The notes beneath the pieces are model-generated. The model made no database searches and had not been told where the DNA came from. It saw only the letters and a program-made list of their open reading frames with translations. Shown in pieces: positions 1 through 7,138 of a DNA stretch of 13,279 bases (positions within the stretch are counted from its first letter, which is position 1; each line of letters begins with the position of its first letter). The position numbers and the translations under genes were made by a program. The stretch comes from DATJPR01 sp035506295 (GTDB lineage: Bacteria; Bacteroidota; Ignavibacteria; UBA10030; UBA6906). Where the stretch lies: contig DATJPR010000125.1 of NCBI GenBank assembly GCA_035506295.1, forward strand, positions 1-13,279, written 5' to 3'.

Positions 1-123
1 GGCGCTGCCCTCCACGCGCTGCGTGTGAACGGCCTGACGGTGGTGGACTTTGCAGGGGAGAGCGCCTTCCCCGACGTAGAACCCATGCAATTGGAGAATT
101 GCACAAGCGTATCTTTGATGTAG
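1..123 (+). CDS. C-terminal end of an unrecognised protein (partial, 5' end outside window)
   Basis: Frame 1 is open from the first base to a TAG at 121-123 and encodes 40 residues, beginning GALHALRVNGLTVVDF and ending SVSLM. The short alternation of hydrophobic and charged residues fits the end of a globular domain, but I recognise no family. The stop lies 9 bp before the start of the symporter gene, so this is probably an upstream member of the same operon. It could also be a chance open frame, because only 123 bases are visible. The tight spacing and lack of a competing frame favour a real gene. Confidence 0.55.
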   Translation, partial: GAALHALRVNGLTVVDFAGESAFPDVEPMQLENCTSVSLM

Positions 124-132
124 CAAGGTGCC

Positions 133-2319
133 ATGTTCGGACTCAGCATCGCAGACATTATCGTCATCGTGGTCTACTTCGCGGCACTGATTGCCGTGGG
201 CGGATGGGCGTTCTTGCGGATCAAGAACCAGGAGGACTATCTCCTCGGTGGAAGAAGCTTCGGCAAGCTCCTCCAGACGTTCGCAAGCTTCGGTTCAGCC
301 ACATCGGCGGACGGTCCCGTGGGCGTTGCCACCACCACGTTCCACAACGGCGCAGCAGGAATCTGGAGCGCGCTGCTGATGGTGTTTTTCACCCCGGTCT
401 TCTGGATCACCTCCCCCTGGATCCGGAGGATGAGGATGATGACGATGGGAGATTTCTACGAAGAGCGGTACGGTTCGCGCCGGATGGCGGCGACCTATGC
501 GATCGTTGCGGCGATAGGAATGATGGGACTACTTTCGGTGGGATTCACGGCGATGAGCCGGACCATCATGGCGATTACACCGAAACCCACGGCGGAATAT
601 ACGGACGCCGAGAAGCGGGAGTATGGTCTGGCGCAAGAGGCGAGTGCATTGGAAGATCGAGACTACGATGCGCTGACGTCCACCGAAAAGGCGCGCCTGA
701 ACGAGCTTCGCCTCCTGCAGCCGCAAGATGTCTTTTCCTATATCGATGCGTCGATGGTGGTATGGGTGGTGTGCATCATCGTTCTCGTGTATGCGGCAAC
801 AGGAGGGTTGACGGCGGCGTTTTATACGGATCTTCTTCAAGGGGTGTTCATCATCGCCCTTTCCCTTGTGCTGATTCCCTTTGCCTGGTCGCGAATATCT
901 CACCTGTATGCCGACGGGAATATTTTTTCCGCCCCGGGCGTCCTTCATCAAAAGTTGCCGGCATCGTTCTTCGAGATTTTCGGATCACCGACACTGATCG
1001 ATTTCACCTGGTATTTCATCCTTGCCGCCTCGCTGGTTGCTGGTGTCACGGTTGTGACCCAGCCGAATCAAATGGTGGCGAACGCCGCCGCCAAGGACGA
1101 ACACACTGCGCGAGTAGGCTTCGTGACAGGCGTGTTCATGAAGCGGTTCTGCACGATTCTCTGGGGCGTCGTCGGTCTGGCCGCAGTGCTGCTCTACACG
1201 GGCAAAGTGCGCAACTCCGATTTGATCTGGGGCTATGCCACGCACGATCTGCTTGGCTCCGTCGGGTTCGGTCTGATCGGTCTGATGATTTCGTCCATGA
1301 TGGCCGCCCTCATGTCTGCGGGGAGCGCTTTGATGCTGACCGTTTCGGGCCTGCTCATGCGCAACATCTACCGTCCGCTCGTCCCCGGGAAAAGCGAAGC
1401 GCACTATATCTGGATCGGCAGACTGATGGGGGCGTTGTTCTTGATCGGAGGAGCGATCATCACGCTCACGTTCTCCAGTATTTTTGAGCTGTTGAAGTTC
1501 ATCTGGACATTCTTCGTGATTTTCGCCGGAGCATTCTGGCTCGGTCTGAAATGGCGGCGGGCAAACCGGTGGGGTGCCTGGGCATCGATCGTCGCGACGC
1601 TGGCTGTGTTCTACGTCATCCCGGTGCTTTTGCCGATGGCGATCCCGGCATTGACGCGCGACAAGAGCCTTCTGATCGAGACTCAACCCGGGCCGGTAAC
1701 CCGGACATATGTCGCAAGCGAAACCGACGTCAATGTGCGAAACGGTGAGATCGCAAAGTGGAAGGCGCAGGATTCGTTGCATGCAGCGGTCGGCACGTGT
1801 CCCGCACCGTTGCACGTCGGCGAATCGTTCAGCAAGGAGTACCAGCTTCCCTCGAAAGCGATCTTCTGGTCCAGGCAACCTGTGGTTGGATCGCTCGGGA
1901 CGCTGGAGGCGAGGGGCTATCTGTATCCGGAGCTTGTCGTCGCTCAATGGCTCGGCTTCCACCTCGAACGTCAGCCGTACGCGATCAGCCAGACGATGGT
2001 GATGCTGCTGCCGCTCGTGTTCTCCTTCCTCACGGTGATGCTTGTTTCCTGGCTCACTCCGCATGAGCAAAGCGCGTCAATCGAACGCTTCTTTCTGAAA
2101 ATGCGGACGAAAGTGCGCGGGCTCGGACCGGAGGCCGATGCGGAAGATCTCCGCATCGCACTCGCAAATCCTGAGCAGACGAAGAGGTTCCTCCTCTTCC
2201 CGGACACGCAATGGGAGCTCTATCGCTGGACCCGGCAGGACTTCCTCGGATTCCTTTTTGCCATCGGTGTCGTGTTCGTTGTGCTTGGCCTGCTGTACGC
2301 CGTCGTCGCCGTCTACTAA
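133..2319 (+). CDS. Sodium:solute symporter (SSS family), long form
   Basis: This is an inner-membrane cotransporter that would use the sodium gradient to import a small solute. The N-terminus has a first membrane helix (about residues 5-27) followed by the family motif DYLLGGRS and then many further hydrophobic helices. The segment AALMSAGSA at about 391-399, followed by IYRPL, aligns with the vSGLT TM8 region that lines the second sodium site; one of its two serines appears to be alanine here. At 728 residues it is longer than the usual 450-600. The extra length is a hydrophilic stretch (about 515-620) between late helices, a cytoplasmic-looking region of about 80 residues, and a final helix near the C-terminus. 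The ATG at 133 is preceded by AAGG and fits the first helix. The substrate cannot be read from sequence; the neighbouring GH89 and HGSNAT-like genes suggest N-acetylglucosamine or a related sugar (inference). Confidence 0.93.
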   Translation: MFGLSIADIIVIVVYFAALIAVGGWAFLRIKNQEDYLLGGRSFGKLLQTFASFGSATSADGPVGVATTTFHNGAAGIWSALLMVFFTPVFWITSPWIRRMRMMTMGDFYEERYGSRRMAATYAIVAAIGMMGLLSVGFTAMSRTIMAITPKPTAEYTDAEKREYGLAQEASALEDRDYDALTSTEKARLNELRLLQPQDVFSYIDASMVVWVVCIIVLVYAATGGLTAAFYTDLLQGVFIIALSLVLIPFAWSRISHLYADGNIFSAPGVLHQKLPASFFEIFGSPTLIDFTWYFILAASLVAGVTVVTQPNQMVANAAAKDEHTARVGFVTGVFMKRFCTILWGVVGLAAVLLYTGKVRNSDLIWGYATHDLLGSVGFGLIGLMISSMMAALMSAGSALMLTVSGLLMRNIYRPLVPGKSEAHYIWIGRLMGALFLIGGAIITLTFSSIFELLKFIWTFFVIFAGAFWLGLKWRRANRWGAWASIVATLAVFYVIPVLLPMAIPALTRDKSLLIETQPGPVTRTYVASETDVNVRNGEIAKWKAQDSLHAAVGTCPAPLHVGESFSKEYQLPSKAIFWSRQPVVGSLGTLEARGYLYPELVVAQWLGFHLERQPYAISQTMVMLLPLVFSFLTVMLVSWLTPHEQSASIERFFLKMRTKVRGLGPEADAEDLRIALANPEQTKRFLLFPDTQWELYRWTRQDFLGFLFAIGVVFVVLGLLYAVVAVY

Positions 2320-2339
2320 GTTGACCCGGGAGCGCAAAG

Positions 2340-3512
2340 ATGAGTGCACTTGTTTCATCTCCGAAGGTTTCGCAGCGACTCATGTCGCTCGATGTCTTTC
2401 GAGGATTTACGATGGCCGCGATGGTTCTGGTGAACAACGGCGGCGACGGTGACCATGTCTACACGCAGCTTGCACACTCCTACTGGAACGGTTGCACCTT
2501 CACGGATTGGATCTTCCCGTTCTTCCTGTGGATTTCAGGCATGTCCACGACATACGCGATGGCTGCTCGCCGGGCCCGCGGCGCATCGACAACCAGTTTG
2601 CTCATGCAGGTGGTGCGCCGTTCCATCCTCATTTTTGCCGTTGGGGTGTTTCTGAACGGATTTCCGTTCGGACTCTTTGGCGACACCGGATTCACCCTGG
2701 CGACGTGGAGAATTCCCGGGGTCCTCCAGCGCATCGCGATATGCTACTTCATCGGGTCGCTCCTGTATCTGTTCATGCCTTCACGCCGGTTCTGGTGGGT
2801 CATTCTGGGATTGTTTCTCGCATACTTCGCTATGATGGAATGGATCCCTGTGCCGGGCATCGGCGCAGGGATGTGGGAACGAGGGAAAAATTTTGCCGCA
2901 TACGTCGATCAGCTTGTCATCGGTCCACACGTCTACGCGAGAACGCGACCGTGGGACCCCGAAGGGATCATCAGCACCATCCCTGCAATTGCTTCATTCT
3001 TGTTCGGTATTCTTGCAGGTGACTATCTACGGCACTCGAAATCCGGGAATGAAGAGAAGACGTCCTGGTTCTTCGTCACGGGGTGCATTCTCCTTGTCGC
3101 CTCGCTGTTTCTGGAAATGTGGATCCCCATCAACAAGAGGCTCTGGACTCCGTCGTATGTGCTCATGACGACCGGCTGGGCCCATCTGGTATTTGCCACA
3201 TCGTACTTCCTCATTGACGTGAAATCCTTCAAGCGGTACACGACGTTGTTCCTCGTCTTCGGAATGAATGCAATCTTCATCTACGCCGTGTCTTCGATGT
3301 ACGAATCGTTTGTGGATGCCGTGCGGGTCTCGGTGAGCGCCGGCGCGGGTGGAGTGTTGCTGATCTCCCTCAAGCAATATCTCATGCAGACGTGCTTCAC
3401 ACCGTTCTTCTCTCCGTATAATGCTTCACTGGCGTATGCCGTCGCCGTGGTCCTGCTCATGTCGATCATTGGTTTCTTCATGTGGAAAATGAAATGGTTC
3501 GTGAAAATATGA
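2340..3512 (+). CDS. HGSNAT/DUF5009-family transmembrane N-acetyltransferase
   Basis: This polytopic inner-membrane protein (390 aa, roughly 10-11 hydrophobic helices) resembles the catalytic part of human heparan-alpha-glucosaminide N-acetyltransferase. The human enzyme uses cytosolic acetyl-CoA to acetylate terminal glucosamine on the far side of the membrane. Visible family motifs are RLMSLDVFRGFTMAAMVLVN (residues 13-32) and then HSYWNGCTFTDWIFPFFL (46-63). His46 aligns with the histidine proposed as the active-site residue in human HGSNAT. Further helices follow to the very C-terminus, which ends KMKWFVKI. GGGAG at 2328-2332 is a good ribosome site 7 bp from the ATG. The gene begins 20 bp after the symporter and overlaps the GH89 gene by 4 bp. 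Bacterial members are mostly uncharacterised, so acetylation of alpha-linked glucosamine is an inference from family and neighbour. An acyltransferase acting on another periplasmic glycan is the main alternative. Confidence 0.9.
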   Translation: MSALVSSPKVSQRLMSLDVFRGFTMAAMVLVNNGGDGDHVYTQLAHSYWNGCTFTDWIFPFFLWISGMSTTYAMAARRARGASTTSLLMQVVRRSILIFAVGVFLNGFPFGLFGDTGFTLATWRIPGVLQRIAICYFIGSLLYLFMPSRRFWWVILGLFLAYFAMMEWIPVPGIGAGMWERGKNFAAYVDQLVIGPHVYARTRPWDPEGIISTIPAIASFLFGILAGDYLRHSKSGNEEKTSWFFVTGCILLVASLFLEMWIPINKRLWTPSYVLMTTGWAHLVFATSYFLIDVKSFKRYTTLFLVFGMNAIFIYAVSSMYESFVDAVRVSVSAGAGGVLLISLKQYLMQTCFTPFFSPYNASLAYAVAVVLLMSIIGFFMWKMKWFVKI

Positions 3513-5701
3513 TCAGACCAATGATGGGACGTCTCGGTGCACTGATCCTGGTGGTGTTGGTTGTTGTTCGGCCGGCTTCTCCGAGGACATCTCAAAGCGG
3601 GAACGCCGTCGTCGCCGCGCGGCATGTTATCGAGCGCGTCATCGGCCCGCGCAGTGCATCATTTACACTTGCCCTGACGCCTTCGCGTGATTCGTTGGAG
3701 ACCTTCTCCGTCGAGGCGCATGACGGCCTGGTTTCTGTGCATGGCAACAGCGCAGTCGCCCTCGTCCGCGGCGTATACCACTACCTGCGCTCCATGGGTC
3801 TCGGCATGGTCGCGTGGAGCGGCAGCCGGATCGATCTTCCGCGACGGCTCCCTGATTGTCCTCGGGTGGTTGTGAGCACCCCGTTCCGCTTTCGGCAATA
3901 CTTCAACGTGTGCACCTTTGGATACTCGACGGTTTGGTGGGACTGGCCGCGGTGGGAGCGGGAAATCGATTGGATGGCGCTGCACGGCATCAATATGCCC
4001 CTCGCCCTTGTCGGGCAGATGGGAGTCTGGGAGAGAGTCTGGGAGTCATTCGGCATTCCTCGCGATAGCCTGCAGACGTTTTTCGTTGGGCCCGCGTTCT
4101 TGCCGTGGCATTGGATGGGAAACATCGATCGGCACGAGGGGCCCCTTCCGCAATCGTGGATCGATAGCCAGGAAGCTCTGCAGAAAAAGATCCTCGGGCG
4201 GCTGCGGGAGCTCGGCATGACGCCCGTCGTGCCTGCCTTCTCGGGCTTTGTTCCGGAGTCTTTCCGCCGCCACTTCCCCGCAGAATCGATCTCGGAGCAT
4301 CGACACTGGAGTAGCCTTCCCGATTCGGATAGGACGTTCGCACTAACGCCCGGCTCAGCGTTGTTTCAGGAGATCGGCGAACGCTTCATCAAGGAGTACC
4401 GACGCACCTTCGGACCTTGCTCATACTACCTGGCAGATTCGTTCAACGAACTGGATGTGCCGGTCAGCGTTGAACACCGGTACGATGAGCTGGCAGGATA
4501 CGGCAACGCGGTCTATCAGTCTATTCGCCGGGGAGATTCCACGGGGGTCTGGGTGATGCAGGGATGGCTGTTCAGCAATGCGTCATCGTTCTGGGACTCC
4601 GCATCGACGCGCGCGCTGCTCAGTCGCGTTCCGAATGATCGCATGATAATCCTGGATCTCGCCAACGAGCAATTCCATGGATGGAAGGTCCACAAGGGCT
4701 TCTACGGCAAGGAGTGGGTCTACAGCATCATACACAATTTTGGCGGGAACAACCCTCTCCGTGGCAGGCTTGCTTTTGTGGCGACGGATCCGCCCATTGC
4801 GCTGCATGATCCGGCCAGGGGCAATCTTGTAGGATACGGCCTGGCACCCGAGGGGATCGAGAACAATGAAGTCATCTACGAACTCCTGACCGACATGGGG
4901 TGGAGGTCGGAGCCAGTGAAGTTGGACGCGTGGATCCATGACTATTGTGTGGCGCGCTACGGTTCAGTCACGCCGGTGGTGGAGCGAGCGTGGAGTCTGC
5001 TCGACGAAGCGGTGTATTCCCGGACGAACGGTCATCATGTGTTGTTCGCGTTTCAACACCGACCCTCGCTTTCTCCGTGGGGTGAGACGTTCAAAGACCC
5101 ACGCGTCGATACCGCGCTGGGGCTCATGATCGACGACGCCGGACGCTATGCAACATCCTTGCTCTATCGAAATGACCTGATCGATGTTGCGGTCTATGCT
5201 GTTGGCAACAAGATCGACACACTTCTTGCTCTGGCCTGCCATGCTCATATCGCGGCCGACACCGTGCGGCGGGATTCGCTGGCAAACATTGCAGATATCC
5301 TCATGCACCGGCTTGATGCGGTTGTCAACGTGAGGCCGGACCAGAGATTGGAGCGTTGGATTTCGACGGCGAGGAAACAGGGGACTTCGAAAGAAGAGAG
5401 GGATCTGTTTGAACGAAACGCGCGACGGCAGATCACGGTGTGGGGAGGCCCTGATTTGCACGACTATGCCGCGAAGCTCTGGGGCGGCATGGTACGTGAC
5501 TTCTATGCCGGTCGCTGGCGGCTCTTCTTCTCCCTTTTGCGGCAGGGCACACCGATGCCGGCCATCCAGGAGCGTCTCCGTCTTTGGGAGGAATCGTGGG
5601 GGACACAGACAGCGCTTTCATCTCCGGAAAATATTGCCGATCCTGTAGCGGCAATTCGTTCCTTGGGTATCGAGGAATCGATTGTCCCTCCGATTCATTG
5701 A
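3509..5701 (+). CDS. Alpha-N-acetylglucosaminidase, GH89 (NAGLU family), secreted
   Basis: This is an exo-glycosidase removing terminal alpha-linked GlcNAc, the family known from heparan sulfate degradation (human NAGLU) and from mucin-type glycans (clostridial GH89). The 730-residue length matches human NAGLU (743). A small N-terminal domain (about 35-115) is followed by a TIM barrel (about 120-450) with FRQYFNVCTF (Asn133, Cys135), WWDWPRWEREIDWMALHGIN, and GPAFLPWHWMGN. A C-terminal helical domain (about 455-730) completes it. Both catalytic glutamates are present: Glu314 in DSFNELDVP and Glu448 in APEGIENNEV, matching human Glu316 and Glu446. I chose ATG 3509 because it overlaps the previous stop as ATGA and starts a good signal peptide (MIRPMMGRLGALILVVLVVV). 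An in-frame ATG at 3482 would add nine residues with acidic charges before it. No lipobox is seen, so the enzyme is probably soluble in the periplasm or exported. Confidence 0.96.
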   Translation: MIRPMMGRLGALILVVLVVVRPASPRTSQSGNAVVAARHVIERVIGPRSASFTLALTPSRDSLETFSVEAHDGLVSVHGNSAVALVRGVYHYLRSMGLGMVAWSGSRIDLPRRLPDCPRVVVSTPFRFRQYFNVCTFGYSTVWWDWPRWEREIDWMALHGINMPLALVGQMGVWERVWESFGIPRDSLQTFFVGPAFLPWHWMGNIDRHEGPLPQSWIDSQEALQKKILGRLRELGMTPVVPAFSGFVPESFRRHFPAESISEHRHWSSLPDSDRTFALTPGSALFQEIGERFIKEYRRTFGPCSYYLADSFNELDVPVSVEHRYDELAGYGNAVYQSIRRGDSTGVWVMQGWLFSNASSFWDSASTRALLSRVPNDRMIILDLANEQFHGWKVHKGFYGKEWVYSIIHNFGGNNPLRGRLAFVATDPPIALHDPARGNLVGYGLAPEGIENNEVIYELLTDMGWRSEPVKLDAWIHDYCVARYGSVTPVVERAWSLLDEAVYSRTNGHHVLFAFQHRPSLSPWGETFKDPRVDTALGLMIDDAGRYATSLLYRNDLIDVAVYAVGNKIDTLLALACHAHIAADTVRRDSLANIADILMHRLDAVVNVRPDQRLERWISTARKQGTSKEERDLFERNARRQITVWGGPDLHDYAAKLWGGMVRDFYAGRWRLFFSLLRQGTPMPAIQERLRLWEESWGTQTALSSPENIADPVAAIRSLGIEESIVPPIH

Positions 5702-5745
5702 TAGTCAACCGTTGGTCCCGCTTGTGTCACTGAGGAGTTTTCGCA

Positions 5746-6966
5746 ATGCATTTCCGTCGGCTTGTTCTTCTCTGCATCATCGTGTTCGGCTCTCGGCTTT
5801 CTCTCCCGGCGCAGACGACTTGCAGCGGCTCCATTACGGGGCCGAACGGAAAACAGTTGCCCGCCGCACATGCCGCGCTCTTAACACCCGAAGAAGGGAC
5901 GGTCGTACAGATCGTCGCGGCCTCACCGAACGGAGAGTACCGACTCTCGGTGCCGCATCCAGGGTTCTGGTTGCTCCGATGTACCGGTGTGGGGTACGCG
6001 GAACAGCGGATTGCCCTCTATGTGCCGTCACGTGCGCCAATGAAGATCAACGTTGCGCTCGGGTGCTTTCATTACCTTCCGGACGAACCGAGCCTGGCAA
6101 TATTGGGGGACTTCAACCTCTGGAGTGTCGTCGCAGCTGTGCCGCTTCAACGGGACAGTGATGGAGCCTACAGGGCTGCCATCACGGCAAAGAAGGACAG
6201 CATCGAGTTCCGGATCCGGGGATATCGGGACGGCGACGGGGTTGAGGGGATCAAGGATGCGGATTTCGTCCTGAATAACGATGGCTCATATAATGCCCGG
6301 ATTCGGGTCGCAGGGGGAATCGGCCGGATCGTCGTCGACCCGCGACTTCTGGATCGGTCGGGTTCACACGCACAGTTTACGTTTGTCGATGCGCCCGAAC
6401 GGACCCGGAAGATCGCGTCCGCGGTCCGTGAATGGTGGGACGGCGAACACAACCACTTCTCAGCACAGGCGGATATGGCGATGGGACGGGCGCCCCTTGA
6501 CACGCCCGTCGTCGAATGGAGTTCGCTGGTCGCGAGCCTGCTGCGACAGGAGAATGAAGAGCGTGATTCTCTTGTCGCATCGGTCCTGGCTCTGGCGCAC
6601 CTCAGTACAGGCATGAACGCGCGCCACCGGGATGCTGCGTCATTGACAAGATCCCTGGAACGCATTTCGCCGACGTCGACAGTGTGGAGCCTCAATGCCA
6701 ATGCGATGTCTGTCGCTGTGCGAATCGCGACATGGCCGAGGGCCCGACAGAAAGCTTATCTGGAGACTGCGATCAAGAAGCATCCAGAACGCGCAGTCCG
6801 GGCGGCGGTTCTGTTTAGTGAGTTCCAGATCGCCTTCCAGGCCGACAACGACCCGAACGCTGCTCGCTACTACAACCTGCTCACCGGCAAGTACGCAGAT
6901 ACCCCTCAGGGGAAGAGGGCTCGCAAGGAGTTCCCGCGTCCTGATTCCCCTCCCAAAGCGCGTTGA
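5746..6966 (+). CDS. Secreted protein with carboxypeptidase-regulatory-like and CBM48-like (E-set) domains
   Basis: This is a 406-residue secreted protein of unknown function. Residues 1-23 form a signal peptide ending LPAQ. Residues about 26-105 (SGSITGPNGKQLPAAHAALL onward) look like a carboxypeptidase-regulatory beta-sandwich. Residues about 112-200 contain LAILGDFNLWS, the signature of an AMPK-glycogen-binding/CBM48 early-set domain. Residues about 235-395 are helical and TPR-like, ending YYNLLTGKYADTPQGKRARK. From memory of the family, this order (regulatory domain, E-set, helical part) commonly precedes a TlpA-type thioredoxin domain, but here the frame stops just after the helical part and no CxxC motif follows. 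The gene starts 44 bp after the GH89 gene behind a strong site, GAGGAG at 5732-5737, so it probably belongs to the same operon. Binding of sugar by the E-set domain is possible but unproven. Confidence 0.82.
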   Translation: MHFRRLVLLCIIVFGSRLSLPAQTTCSGSITGPNGKQLPAAHAALLTPEEGTVVQIVAASPNGEYRLSVPHPGFWLLRCTGVGYAEQRIALYVPSRAPMKINVALGCFHYLPDEPSLAILGDFNLWSVVAAVPLQRDSDGAYRAAITAKKDSIEFRIRGYRDGDGVEGIKDADFVLNNDGSYNARIRVAGGIGRIVVDPRLLDRSGSHAQFTFVDAPERTRKIASAVREWWDGEHNHFSAQADMAMGRAPLDTPVVEWSSLVASLLRQENEERDSLVASVLALAHLSTGMNARHRDAASLTRSLERISPTSTVWSLNANAMSVAVRIATWPRARQKAYLETAIKKHPERAVRAAVLFSEFQIAFQADNDPNAARYYNLLTGKYADTPQGKRARKEFPRPDSPPKAR

Positions 6967-6983
6967 AATGTTCTCCGTCGCTG

Positions 6984-7022
6984 GCCAACGCGCACCTGGG
7001 GAATAACCGCCTCCTCGTTGGC
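6984..7022 (+). terminator. Inverted repeat downstream of the glycan operon, possible terminator
   Basis: GCCAACG at 6984-6990 is exactly complementary to CGTTGGC at 7016-7022, giving a 7-bp stem with a 25-nt loop, 18 bp after the stop of the preceding gene. No T-tract follows, so it is not a standard intrinsic terminator. The following 7023-7060 segment is rich in C and T and poor in G, which would suit Rho-dependent termination. The position at an operon boundary is the main support. Confidence 0.3.
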
Positions 7023-7060
7023 ACGCCATTCTCCAGCCCCTCTCCCGCCCTCTGGTCTTA

Positions 7061-7080
7061 GGGAACTTTGTTAAATTCCC
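7061..7080. repeat. Imperfect inverted repeat upstream of zwf
   Basis: GGGAACTTT and AAATTCCC form an 8-bp stem with a single bulged C around a GTT loop. It lies 58 bp upstream of the zwf start. It could be a regulator site, a weak hairpin or chance. A run of seven C residues (7078-7084) overlaps its end. I see no convincing promoter elements in consensus spacing here. Confidence 0.3.
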
Positions 7081-7138
7081 CCCCGGTTATGAATACGGAC
7101 GTCACGATCCATGCAAACGCGAATTCCTGAGGATATCG

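Noticed and set aside
99..1487. 462-residue open frame inside the symporter gene, + strand
   Set aside because: Its translation is rich in Arg, His, Gly and Asp with no domain pattern, while the overlapping frame has clear SSS motifs; it is a shadow of the GC-rich real gene.
985..2070. 361-residue open frame on the - strand opposite the symporter
   Set aside because: Its composition is dominated by Arg, His, Gln and Glu with no recognisable fold; it lies opposite a well-supported gene and has no ribosome site that I could trust.
3482..3508. Upstream in-frame ATG for the GH89 gene
   Set aside because: It adds MENEMVREN before the signal peptide, placing acidic residues in the n-region; the ATGA overlap start at 3509 fits export and coupling better.
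7068..7093. Possible zwf promoter TTGTTA ... TATGAA
   Set aside because: The spacing is only 14 bp and the match is modest; there is also no Bacteroidota-type TAnnTTTG -7 element.
6967..7138. A frameshifted thioredoxin/TlpA domain after the E-set protein
   Set aside because: No frame in this gap encodes a CxxC motif or thioredoxin-like strand pattern, so the missing domain is not a recent frameshift here.
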